A stretch of DNA of 64,000 nucleotides from Eubacteriales bacterium (lineage in GTDB: Bacteria; Bacillota; Clostridia; Lachnospirales; Lachnospiraceae). The stretch's first letter is position 1. Each line of letters begins with the position of its first letter. The stretch covers positions 90,697 to 154,696 of the forward strand of contig JAUNGM010000004.1 in the NCBI GenBank assembly GCA_030524545.1, read 5' to 3'. Positions 45,626 to 53,569 of this stretch are shown here, piece after piece. The position numbers and the translations under genes are program-made. Below the pieces are notes generated by a model. The model saw only the letters and a program-made list of their open reading frames with translations. It was not told where the DNA came from and did no database searches.

Positions 45626-46756
45626 TTGAAACTACCAAATGGCTACGGCAGCGTAACAAAGCTGTCTGGCAACCGCAGAAAACCTTACCTGGCCCGTGTT
45701 ACTCTCGGTTGGACAGTAGATGAACAATCCGGGAAAGCAATACAAAACCGGGTTCCGATTGGCACTTATAAGACAAAAAAAGAAGCGCTCCAAGCGCTGG
45801 CTGAATATAGTGCAAATCCTTATGATATTCAAAACGATAATATGACATTGGCTGAACTCTATGAAAAATGGACTGCTGAATATTTTCCTACTCTGGACAG
45901 CGATTCTTCTTCAAGGACTATTACATCAGCCTGGAGATATTGCCACGCCATACATGGAATGCGTGTCAAAGACTTGCGTGCCCGGCATATCAAGGGCATA
46001 ATGGAGGATGGCTATGTTATCTCCGATCGTGGCAAAAATGTCGGAGCCAGGGTCCCTGCTTCTCCAGGTACAAAGTCCCGGATCAAGTCTATGTTTAATC
46101 TCATGCTTGACTATGCCATGGAGTACGAACTGGTTGACAAAAACTATGCACGTACTTTCGACCTCTCCAATGATATCATCAAAGAGAAGGAAGCTGCTAC
46201 CAGGGGCCATATTAACTTCAATGAACAGGAGATGAAAACTCTCTGGGAGAACCTTGGGAAAATACGCTTTGTGGACTGGATACTCATACAGTGTTATATG
46301 GGATGGCGGCCGCAGGAACTCGCTATACTGGAACTTGAAAACGTAGACCTAGAAAACTGGTGTATTACCGGCGGCATGAAAACAGAGGCCGGAAAATGTC
46401 GTATCGTACCCATACATACACGTATAAGGGATCTTGTTCGGAAGAATTATAACCAGGCGGTTGAGCTTGGAAGTAGCCGCCTTTTCAATGACCCCGATGC
46501 GGTCAAGGGCGGTATGAAGATAACCTATGACAAGTATGCCGGCCGTTTTTCCAAAGTGATAACTGCTTTAAATCTCCGAGAGGACCACCGTCCGCACGAT
46601 CCCCGAACCACTTTCATAACTATGGCAAAGAAGGCCAAGGTTGATGAATATGTGATAAAACGTCTTGCCGGTCACAAGATCACGGACATAACCGAAGCAG
46701 TCTATACGAAACGTGATATTGAATGGCTCCGAGCTGAGCTTGAAAAAATGCCGTAG
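45626..46756 (+). CDS. Phage tyrosine integrase
   Basis: The 376-aa site-specific recombinase has a basic N-terminal arm-binding part (YGSVTKLSGNRRKPYLARVT), a core-binding SAM-like domain (~75-165) and the catalytic domain: Arg in GWRPQELAILE, a Lys near GGMKTEAGKCR, HDPRTTF (His and Arg), LAGHK and the nucleophile in VYTKRD. It starts at TTG 45626 with GGAGG ten bases upstream, since no ATG is in frame nearby. It lies at the end of the prophage, so the attachment site is just downstream. Confidence 0.9.
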   Translation: MKLPNGYGSVTKLSGNRRKPYLARVTLGWTVDEQSGKAIQNRVPIGTYKTKKEALQALAEYSANPYDIQNDNMTLAELYEKWTAEYFPTLDSDSSSRTITSAWRYCHAIHGMRVKDLRARHIKGIMEDGYVISDRGKNVGARVPASPGTKSRIKSMFNLMLDYAMEYELVDKNYARTFDLSNDIIKEKEAATRGHINFNEQEMKTLWENLGKIRFVDWILIQCYMGWRPQELAILELENVDLENWCITGGMKTEAGKCRIVPIHTRIRDLVRKNYNQAVELGSSRLFNDPDAVKGGMKITYDKYAGRFSKVITALNLREDHRPHDPRTTFITMAKKAKVDEYVIKRLAGHKITDITEAVYTKRDIEWLRAELEKMP

Positions 46757-46779
46757 CCCTCATGGTTGCGGCATTTTTT
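46743..46779 (+). terminator. Terminator overlapping the integrase stop codon
   Basis: AAAAAATGCCG pairs with CGGCATTTTTT (46769-46779) across 15 nt, giving an 11-bp stem followed by T residues on the plus strand. It overlaps the TAG at 46754-46756. Confidence 0.75.
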
Positions 46780-46815
46780 GCGTTTTTTCTCCTCGAATTT
46801 TGTTACCTTCCCCTT

Positions 46816-46848
46816 GTTGCCTACTCGTTGCCTACCCGTTGTCTACCT
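46816..46848. repeat. Three 11-bp direct repeats past the integrase gene
   Basis: GTTGCCTACTC, GTTGCCTACCC and GTTGTCTACCT are head to tail at 46816, 46827 and 46838, with a fourth weaker copy (GTTACCTTCCC) at 46802. Direct repeats of this kind next to an integrase gene are typical arm-type binding sites. The prophage end should lie between here and the host terminator at 46911; the other attachment site is outside the window. Confidence 0.6.
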
Positions 46849-46910
46849 TCCCCTCAACAGGACTTTTTAAGACTTCTTACAGCAAATGTCAAAATTCAGT
46901 CTTTGGACGC

Positions 46911-46947
46911 AAAAAAAGTACCGCAACCCTTGAAGTTACGGTACTTT
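46911..46947 (-). terminator. Terminator of the GGGtGRT/NifU-like operon
   Basis: AAAGTACCG (46915-46923) pairs with CGGTACTTT (46939-46947), extended by AAC/GTT past one mismatch. The minus strand continues with seven T. It lies 36 bp after the stop of the GGGtGRT gene. Confidence 0.8.
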
Positions 46948-46982
46948 CTGCATTTCTTGACAAATAATCTTTAAAGGTATAT

Positions 46983-47993
46983 TTAGAACTTACCAGCCTC
47001 GGCTGCTTCTTCAATAGAAACTGCAACAGCAACAGTCATACCAACCATCGGGTTGTTTCCTGCGCCGATCAAGCCCATCATTTCTACGTGAGCCGGTACG
47101 GAAGAAGAACCTGCGAACTGTGCATCGGAGTGCATACGTCCTAAAGTATCGGTCATACCGTAGGAAGCAGGACCTGCTGCCATGTTGTCCGGATGAAGGG
47201 TACGTCCTGTACCGCCGCCGGATGCAACGGAGAAGTATTTTTTGCCTTTTTCAAGACATTCTTTCTTATAAGTACCTGCTACCGGATGCTGGAAACGGGT
47301 CGGGTTGGTGGAGTTACCGGTGATGGAAACATCAACGCCCTCTTTCCACATGATTGCAACACCTTCCGGAACGCTGTTAGCGCCGTAGCAGTTAACTTTT
47401 GCACGAAGTCCTTCGGAGTAGGATTTTCTGTAAACTTCTTTTACTTCGTTGGTGTATGGATCGTATTCGGTCTCTACATATGTAAAGCCGTTGATACGGG
47501 AGATAATCTGAGCTGCGTCTTTTCCAAGACCGTTCAGGATAACGCGCAGAGGTTTCTGACGAACCTTGTTTGCTTTTTCTGCGATACCGATAGCGCCTTC
47601 TGCTGCTGCAAAGGACTCGTGGCCTGCCAGGAATGCGAAGCACTCGGTCTCTTCTTCCAGAAGCATCTTGCCAAGGTTACCATGGCCAAGGCCTACTTTA
47701 CGGGTATCTGCAACAGAGCCGGGAATACAGAAAGCCTGAAGGCCTTCACCGATAGCTGCTGCTGCGTCTGCTGCTTTCTTGCAGCCTTTCTTGATTGCGA
47801 TAGCTGCGCCTACGGTGTATGCCCAGCATGCGTTCTCAAAACAGATCGGCTGGATGCCTTTAATCTGGTCATAAACGTTCAGACCTGCATCTTTTGTGAT
47901 TTTTTCAGCTTCTTCGATGGAAGCAATGCCATAACTATTTAAAACAGAATTGATCTTGTCAATTCGTCTCTCGTAAGATTCAAATAAAGCCAT
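46983..47993 (-). CDS. GGGtGRT-family protein
   Basis: The 336-aa protein carries the family-naming motif ASGGGTGRTLHPDNMAAGPA near residue 255, plus GHGNLGKMLLEEETECFAFL and a C-terminus GLIGAGNNPMVGMTVAVAV. The family occurs in anaerobic Firmicutes next to a NifU-like scaffold and is thought to be linked to iron-sulfur or sulfur metabolism; its reaction is not established. A GAGGAGG RBS precedes the ATG, and it lies 24 bp after the NifU-like gene. Confidence 0.85.
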   Translation of the reverse strand: MALFESYERRIDKINSVLNSYGIASIEEAEKITKDAGLNVYDQIKGIQPICFENACWAYTVGAAIAIKKGCKKAADAAAAIGEGLQAFCIPGSVADTRKVGLGHGNLGKMLLEEETECFAFLAGHESFAAAEGAIGIAEKANKVRQKPLRVILNGLGKDAAQIISRINGFTYVETEYDPYTNEVKEVYRKSYSEGLRAKVNCYGANSVPEGVAIMWKEGVDVSITGNSTNPTRFQHPVAGTYKKECLEKGKKYFSVASGGGTGRTLHPDNMAAGPASYGMTDTLGRMHSDAQFAGSSSVPAHVEMMGLIGAGNNPMVGMTVAVAVSIEEAAEAGKF

Positions 47994-48017
47994 TTCCCGT
48001 TACCTCCTCAAATATAA

Positions 48018-48710
48018 TTATTCTTTTCTCGGGTCAATAATCTTAACAGCATCTGCTACACGGCCATACTGACCTTTTGCTTTTTCCCATGCAGTGTTCG
48101 GGTCATCGCCTTTTTTGATAAAGTCGGTCATCTTGCCAAGGCTTACGAACTGATATCCGATGATCTCATCATCAGCATCCAGTGCGATACCGGTAACATA
48201 ACCTTCTGCCATTTCCAGGTAACGAGGTCCTTTTTTCAGAGTTCCGTACATGGTTCCTACCTGAGAACGAAGTCCTTTGCCCAGGTCCTCAAGTCCGGCA
48301 CCTACAGCAAGTCCGTCTTCGGAGAATGCAGACTGGGAACGTCCGTAAACGATCTGAAGGAACAGTTCTCTCATTGCTGTATTGATTGCGTCACATACAA
48401 GGTCTGTGTTCAGTGCTTCCAGAACAGTCAGGCCGGGAAGAATCTCTGCTGCCATAGCTGCGGAATGGGTCATACCGGAACATCCGATGGTCTCTACCAG
48501 TGCTTCCTGGATGATACCTTCCTTAACGTTCAGGGAAAGCTTGCAGGCACCCTGCTGAGGAGCACACCAGCCAACACCATGTGTGAAAGCGGAAATGTCC
48601 TTAACTTCTTTAGCCTGTACCCATTTTGCTTCTTCTGGGATTGGAGCGGCGCCATGATGAACGCCCTGTGCAACTGGGCACATTTCTTCTACTTCGCGTG
48701 AATAAATCAT
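48018..48710 (-). CDS. NifU-like iron-sulfur cluster assembly scaffold protein
   Basis: About 230 aa from ATG 48710 (AAAGGAG). It resembles IscU/NifU N-terminal proteins, with Cys in GVGWCAPQQGACKLSLN and a conserved ETIGCSGMTHSAAMAAEILP, then an added C-terminal part (YVTGIALDADDEIIGYQFVS). The partner is the GGGtGRT protein downstream. An inverted repeat GTTGTTA/TAACAAC lies in its promoter region (~48741-48760). Confidence 0.8.
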   Translation of the reverse strand: MIYSREVEEMCPVAQGVHHGAAPIPEEAKWVQAKEVKDISAFTHGVGWCAPQQGACKLSLNVKEGIIQEALVETIGCSGMTHSAAMAAEILPGLTVLEALNTDLVCDAINTAMRELFLQIVYGRSQSAFSEDGLAVGAGLEDLGKGLRSQVGTMYGTLKKGPRYLEMAEGYVTGIALDADDEIIGYQFVSLGKMTDFIKKGDDPNTAWEKAKGQYGRVADAVKIIDPRKE

Positions 48711-48861
48711 TTTAAAACTCCTTTCAAGTATAGATTTACTTATCCTGTTGTTAAACACATAACAACCTAGTGTTATTTTCTCACAAAATCATGCATTCGT
48801 CCAGTCATATTTTGTAAAAAAACAGCAATACATTTTGTCTCCTTGACGAAATCCTGAAATC

Positions 48862-50058
48862 TTACTCTCTGCACTCCAGAATATCGTTATAGAACTGATC
48901 CAATTCTGCTTTTTTATGGAATGTGGCTATGTACATCTGGTTGCCCATCGCACCGGACAGTACATCCGGGATACGCTCAGCCATTTTAATCTTATCGCCG
49001 TATTTTTCCATGATATCTTCCCGGCTCATCACATACTGCTTATTGTCACGAAGTCCTGCAAAAGCACAGTAGTTGTCATCTCCCGGCTTCATATCTGTCT
49101 TATCAAAAGCGATCATATCCGCCCAGATCTTATAAACATCCGTTGCATGGGCAAAGTCCATCATATCCGGAGATACACCGCCGCATGGACGCATATTTAC
49201 CTCCAGGGCCATCAGATCGCCTTTTTTGCCAAGGCCTTCCTGATCTTTCAAAAGGCGGAAAAACTCAAAATGCACGAAACGGCTTTTTACGCCAAAACTC
49301 TTGACCGTAGCCCTTCCCATAGCCCTCGTGTCTTCCGGCAGGTGCTTCAGAATATAGAAAATAGAATTATCTTCATTATTCACGATATCCATAATGGACA
49401 TAGGTGTCACATTTCCTGTCTCAAACAGAGGTTTGCCGTGGGAATCAATGATCGCGTCATAGGAATTGACCTCACCATTGACAAATTCCTCCATAATATA
49501 CTGGGTATCCTCCCATTTTTCTTCGAAAAATGCTTTTAACTGCTCCTCGTTTTCGATTTTGAAGGTATGGGAAGCGCCTACGCCGTTGTCAGGTTTCGCT
49601 ACCACCGGATATCCGACGGTCTGTATAAAAGCAAGGGTATTCTCCCAGTTGTCCACCAGATGATAGCGGGCAACAGTGATACCTGCTTTTTTGTAGTATT
49701 CCTTCATCTTGGATTTAAATTTGATTCTTGGGATATCTTTTGTCTGGAAACCGCTCTTGATGTTAAAGTCCGTACGCAGCTTGGCATCTCTTTCCAGCCA
49801 GTATTCATTATTGGACTCCAGCCAGTCAATGCGTCCGTGTTTGAAGATCAAAAATGCAACCGCACGGTAAACCTCATCCTCATTTTCCAGATTGCTGACT
49901 TTGTAATACTCGTTCAGGCTGTTTTTCAGGTCTTCGGTCAGCTCGTCATAAGGCTGGTCTCCGATTCCCAGAACATTGATGCCGTTCTTCTTTAATTCCC
50001 GACAAAACAGCCAGTAATTCGTCGGGAAGTTAGGGGAAATAAACACAAAATTTTTCAT
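48862..50058 (-). CDS. ATP-grasp enzyme (carboxylate-amine ligase type)
   Basis: The 398-aa protein has an N-terminal pre-ATP-grasp domain (FVFISPNFPTNYWLFCRELK), an ATP-binding core (YPVVAKPDNGVGASHTFKI; YIMEEFVNGEVNSYDAIID), and metal/phosphate residues in FVHFEFFRLL and ALEVNMRPCGG. It probably joins a carboxylate to an amine, thiol or phosphate-bearing acceptor. Two esterases lie upstream in the same direction, 73 and 95 bp apart, so the three may form a small pathway. The substrate is unknown. Confidence 0.8.
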   Translation of the reverse strand: MKNFVFISPNFPTNYWLFCRELKKNGINVLGIGDQPYDELTEDLKNSLNEYYKVSNLENEDEVYRAVAFLIFKHGRIDWLESNNEYWLERDAKLRTDFNIKSGFQTKDIPRIKFKSKMKEYYKKAGITVARYHLVDNWENTLAFIQTVGYPVVAKPDNGVGASHTFKIENEEQLKAFFEEKWEDTQYIMEEFVNGEVNSYDAIIDSHGKPLFETGNVTPMSIMDIVNNEDNSIFYILKHLPEDTRAMGRATVKSFGVKSRFVHFEFFRLLKDQEGLGKKGDLMALEVNMRPCGGVSPDMMDFAHATDVYKIWADMIAFDKTDMKPGDDNYCAFAGLRDNKQYVMSREDIMEKYGDKIKMAERIPDVLSGAMGNQMYIATFHKKAELDQFYNDILECRE

Positions 50059-50131
50059 GATACTCCTTCTCTCCTCTTTCGCTCATTTCTTTTGCGGTAC
50101 TTATTTTTAACACGCTTTGGTGTTCCGCTCT

Positions 50132-50890
50132 TTACTCATTTTCAAGTAAGAATGGTACAAAATAATCCACCTGTTTATACCACCAGTACCATTCATGGGC
50201 ACAGTCAGTGCCCCAATAATCCACCCAGGCATCAATGCCCTTACTCTTTAAAATGCCGTCAAGCTCTCTGGTAGAATCCGGCATTTCCCATGGGCCGAGA
50301 CCAACACAGATAATGGCTTTTTTCATATTATACAGAGGAATGTACGGATGCGTAAGCGGCATTCCGCCCATATAATGAATAATGGAATTCTGGTAGACCA
50401 CATCATCCATATAAGAGCCAAAGCCATATTCTGCGGAATAGATCCCGCTTAACGCCAGCAGCCTGTCAAACAGATCCGGTCTGCGGAAATACAGGTTTGC
50501 CGCATGTGTAGCTCCAAGACTGCAGCCAAATACCATGATTCCCGGATATCCCGTCCATCCGTTCCGTTCATTTACCGTTTCACGCATAAACGGCACCATC
50601 TCATCTGTAATGTATTTAATCCACTGCTCATAGCGACGGATTCTCCAATAGGGATCCCCATACTGGTCAGACCAGGTTTCCCAATCGATCGTATCAATGG
50701 AAAACACCATTACCTGACCAGCTTCAATAAAACGTGCCCATGCATCTGTCATTTTGAAATTCTCAAAATCAAAAAATCGTCCGTCCTGGCAGGGGATAAA
50801 TAAAACCGGGCGCCCGGCGTGTCCGTAAATCTTACATTCCATATCCCTGCCCAAAGCCGGGCTGTATTGCTTCACATACTGAATTTCCAT
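50132..50890 (-). CDS. Alpha/beta-hydrolase esterase 1
   Basis: About 252 aa from ATG 50890 (AGGAGGAG). An esterase fold is visible: CKIYGHAGRPVLFIPCQDGR, the nucleophile elbow FGCSLGATHAANLYFR, and a C-terminal DCAHEWYWWYKQ with the likely catalytic His. It is an Esterase_D-like family member; the substrate is not known. It shares a strand with the second esterase and the ATP-grasp gene. Confidence 0.75.
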   Translation of the reverse strand: MEIQYVKQYSPALGRDMECKIYGHAGRPVLFIPCQDGRFFDFENFKMTDAWARFIEAGQVMVFSIDTIDWETWSDQYGDPYWRIRRYEQWIKYITDEMVPFMRETVNERNGWTGYPGIMVFGCSLGATHAANLYFRRPDLFDRLLALSGIYSAEYGFGSYMDDVVYQNSIIHYMGGMPLTHPYIPLYNMKKAIICVGLGPWEMPDSTRELDGILKSKGIDAWVDYWGTDCAHEWYWWYKQVDYFVPFLLENE

Positions 50891-50985
50891 AATCTCTCCT
50901 CCTAAATCGCCTCTCCTGCAGCCGGTGCCAATACTGACATACGCATGTTCAGCCAAATCATACGATATGTATTCATGTCAGTATA

Positions 50986-51750
50986 CTAAAACTCATACAT
51001 CAGGGTATCCATAAAAAACGGGATCTGTTTCTCCCAGCTTGCCTCGCAGTGATTGCCGCCCGGAACGATGCGGCTCTGTGCCATCACCCTTCCGGAGATC
51101 AGAAGCTCCGTAACCTTTGCAAACATCTTTGCCATACCGGAATGAAAGGACAGTTCTCTGGAGCCATAGTCCATATAAACCACCGTATCAGGATTCAGCC
51201 GGGCATTTTTGATCAGTTTTTCGATTCTTGCCGGGGCCGTCCAGATAGACGGGGAAAGAGCCGCAGCCCTGGAAAAAACATGATTATATTCCAATACGGC
51301 ATAAAGACTCATCAGACCGCCCATGGAGCTTCCCGCGATAAAGGTATGCTCTCTGTCCGGCAATGTCCTGTAGTCTCTGTCAATCTCTGCCTTAAAGGTA
51401 TGGATGAACCATTCCATAGTCTCGTGTCCATAGCCCTTAATCTGGCCGAACTTAGGATCACTGAAGCTGTATGGTGCATACTCTTTCAGTCTGCCATTAT
51501 CCGGGCTGTGGTTGCATTCCACAGCAGCAATTATCAGCTGAGTTCCTGTATAATCCATAAATTCCTTCATTCCCCAGCATTTTCCATAAGTCGCATCAGA
51601 ATCAAAGAAAACGTTATGCCCGTCAAACATGTAAAGAACCGGATAGCGTTTCCTGTCATCCCACTCATAGGATTCCGGCAGATACAGATAAGCTGTCCGC
51701 TCTTCCGGACCAGTCGGGGCAGGGAATTGTACTTTCCATTTTTTTACCAT
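50986..51750 (-). CDS. Alpha/beta-hydrolase esterase 2 (Fes/YieL-like)
   Basis: About 254 aa from ATG 51750 (GGAGG). It reads VKKWKVQFPAPTGPEERTAY, YPVLYMFDGHNVFFDSDATY, nucleophile elbow IAGSSMGGLMSLYAVL, and PGGNHCEASWEKQIPFF with the catalytic His. This is the Fes-like/esterase-D family, which includes enterochelin and acyl esterases. It is the first gene of the three-gene set. Confidence 0.75.
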   Translation of the reverse strand: MVKKWKVQFPAPTGPEERTAYLYLPESYEWDDRKRYPVLYMFDGHNVFFDSDATYGKCWGMKEFMDYTGTQLIIAAVECNHSPDNGRLKEYAPYSFSDPKFGQIKGYGHETMEWFIHTFKAEIDRDYRTLPDREHTFIAGSSMGGLMSLYAVLEYNHVFSRAAALSPSIWTAPARIEKLIKNARLNPDTVVYMDYGSRELSFHSGMAKMFAKVTELLISGRVMAQSRIVPGGNHCEASWEKQIPFFMDTLMYEF

Positions 51751-51999
51751 AGTTGCCTCCGTTGTTTTGTCAGATATTTTTCCTGATAAAGTATTACATA
51801 TTATTACGCGTTCGTAACTGTTGAGTACTTTCACAGCTACGCGCGTTCTTAATATAGCACAGGAGATGGGGAATTTCAAGAGAAATGCAGGGTATTATTT
51901 TGCCGCTTTAAACCGATACAGTATTTTCTTCTAACATCATATAGAATTCTCCGGGCATGTATGATAAAATAAATAAGACTATTCAGGAGGTGGAAGGAA

Positions 52000-52737
52000 A
52001 TGGAAAATCGTCTGCCGGATTCTGTTTTTCCGGAAAAAATGCGTATACTCAGCGGTAGCGCACTGAAAATAATCGCAATTATCACAATGCTGATCGACCA
52101 CACTGCTTTTGTACTGTTATCGAAATACGGACCGGCTCTGCGTCCCCTTTTCTATTTTAACGGAAGAGACTATTCCTTTTACCGTATCTGCCGGGATGTA
52201 GGAAGAGTTGCTTTTCCCATTTACTGTTTCCTACTGATAGAAGGCTTTCTTCATACCGGAAACCGTTTCAAATACGGACGGAATCTTCTGCTCTTTGCGC
52301 TGATCTCCGAGATTCCCTGGAATTTCATGTTTTCCGATACCTGGACATACCAGAAGCAAAATGTGTTTTTTACTCTTTTTCTTGGATATCTGGCCTGCTG
52401 GGCTATTGAATATTTCTGGGAAAACCAGCTTCTGACCCTTCTCTGCGTACTGGGGCTTCTGGGAGCTTCTTTTCTTGTGAATGCGGACTATGGCTGGCGC
52501 GGTTTTATCTTTATCGTCATCATGTATGTCCTGCGCCTGGATAAGCCTGCTCAGGCCATTGTGGGAAGCTGCTGGCTATATTACGAATGGAAAGCCTGCT
52601 TTGCTTTTATTTCCATCAATATGTACAATGGGAAACGCGGATTCATTCAGGGCAAATGGGCTAAATACTTTTTTTATGTATTTTATCCGCTGCACATCAC
52701 CGTTCTGGTAATCCTGAGGAGATATCTGTTCCCCTGA
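52000..52737 (+). CDS. TraX-family membrane protein
   Basis: The 245-aa protein has about seven membrane segments and the TraX signature LKIIAIITMLIDHTAFVLLS, DVGRVAFPIYCFLLIEGFLH, LLLFALISEIPWNFMF and FYPLHITVLVIL. TraX acetylates F-pilin in E. coli; in Firmicutes family members are probably acyltransferases of unknown substrate. It is the only plus-strand chromosomal gene in this section and faces the beta-helix gene at a shared terminator. Confidence 0.85.
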   Translation: MENRLPDSVFPEKMRILSGSALKIIAIITMLIDHTAFVLLSKYGPALRPLFYFNGRDYSFYRICRDVGRVAFPIYCFLLIEGFLHTGNRFKYGRNLLLFALISEIPWNFMFSDTWTYQKQNVFFTLFLGYLACWAIEYFWENQLLTLLCVLGLLGASFLVNADYGWRGFIFIVIMYVLRLDKPAQAIVGSCWLYYEWKACFAFISINMYNGKRGFIQGKWAKYFFYVFYPLHITVLVILRRYLFP

Positions 52738-52786
52738 TTCCAAGAATAACGCTGAAAACAATCATAAAACATTACATTATACGCCA

Positions 52787-52827
52787 AAAAGTCCCGGAAA
52801 GACCTTGCTGCTTCTTCCGGGACTTTT
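52787..52827. terminator. Bidirectional terminator between traX-like and beta-helix genes
   Basis: AAAAGTCCCGGAA (52787-52799) pairs with TTCCGGGACTTTT (52815-52827) in a perfect 13-bp stem. A and T tracts at the ends let it work for both converging genes. Confidence 0.85.
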
Positions 52828-52840
52828 GGCAATGATTATT

Positions 52841-53509
52841 TTATTTCAGTGCGATGACTTCATCTTTATTTTTGTAAACATGTGCAGCAGGAACGCAGCC
52901 TCTTACAGGCGAAAGAGGATAAATATGGGCTCCTCTTCCAATTACCGTTCCCGGATTCAGTACAGAGCCGCAGCCAACCTCCACATGGTCGCCCAGCATA
53001 GCACCGAATTTCTTCATTCCGGTTTCAATCCTTTCATCGCCGTCTTTTACAACAACCAGCTTCTTGTCGGATTTTACGTTAGAACAGATAGAGCCTGCAC
53101 CCATATGTGCTTTAAAACCAAGTACGGAATCACCCACATAGTTGTAATGCGGAACCTGTACTTTATTAAAAAGAACTACATTTTTCAGTTCTGTGGAATT
53201 ACCTACAACAGCTCCCTCACCTACAATGGCTTTGCCGCGGATAAAGGCACAATGGCGGATTTCTGCATCCTTTCCGATGATTGCCGGGCCATTGATACTG
53301 GCTGTAGGTGCAACCTTTGCGGATTTTGAGATCCAGATATCACCCTCCTGGTAATCATATTCCTCCGGACTTAGAGTCTTTCCCAGCTTGATGATAAAAT
53401 CACCGATTTCAGGGAGCACTTCCCATGGATAGGTTTTGCCCTCAAAAAGTTCTTTGGCAATTGTCTCCTCCAGATCCAGAAGATTTGCAATTGTGAAATC
53501 TTTTAACAT
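52841..53509 (-). CDS. Left-handed beta-helix sugar-nucleotide/acyltransferase-like protein
   Basis: The 222-aa protein has hexapeptide repeats from ~60-200 (SAKVAPTASINGPAIIGKDA, IVGEGAVVGNSTELKNVVLF, HMGAGSICSNVKSD, GAMLGDHVEVGCGSVLNPGT, VIGRGAHIYPLSPVRG). This is like the GlmU C-terminal domain but without the pyrophosphorylase part. Annotation as UDP-GlcNAc pyrophosphorylase-like is common; the actual activity is unknown. Confidence 0.75.
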   Translation of the reverse strand: MLKDFTIANLLDLEETIAKELFEGKTYPWEVLPEIGDFIIKLGKTLSPEEYDYQEGDIWISKSAKVAPTASINGPAIIGKDAEIRHCAFIRGKAIVGEGAVVGNSTELKNVVLFNKVQVPHYNYVGDSVLGFKAHMGAGSICSNVKSDKKLVVVKDGDERIETGMKKFGAMLGDHVEVGCGSVLNPGTVIGRGAHIYPLSPVRGCVPAAHVYKNKDEVIALK

Positions 53510-53569
53510 TCTCTTTTTCCTCCTTATTCCAACACTTCGAAACCATCGTTTTTCGTACAGCAGCGCTTT

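Noticed and set aside
47193-47942. 249-codon plus-strand frame opposite the GGGtGRT gene
   Set aside because: The minus-strand gene has the family motif and RBS; this frame is its antisense shadow, rich in Cys and Phe.
51049-51786. 245-codon plus-strand frame opposite esterase 2
   Set aside because: Antisense to a gene with a clear nucleophile elbow; no RBS or motif of its own.
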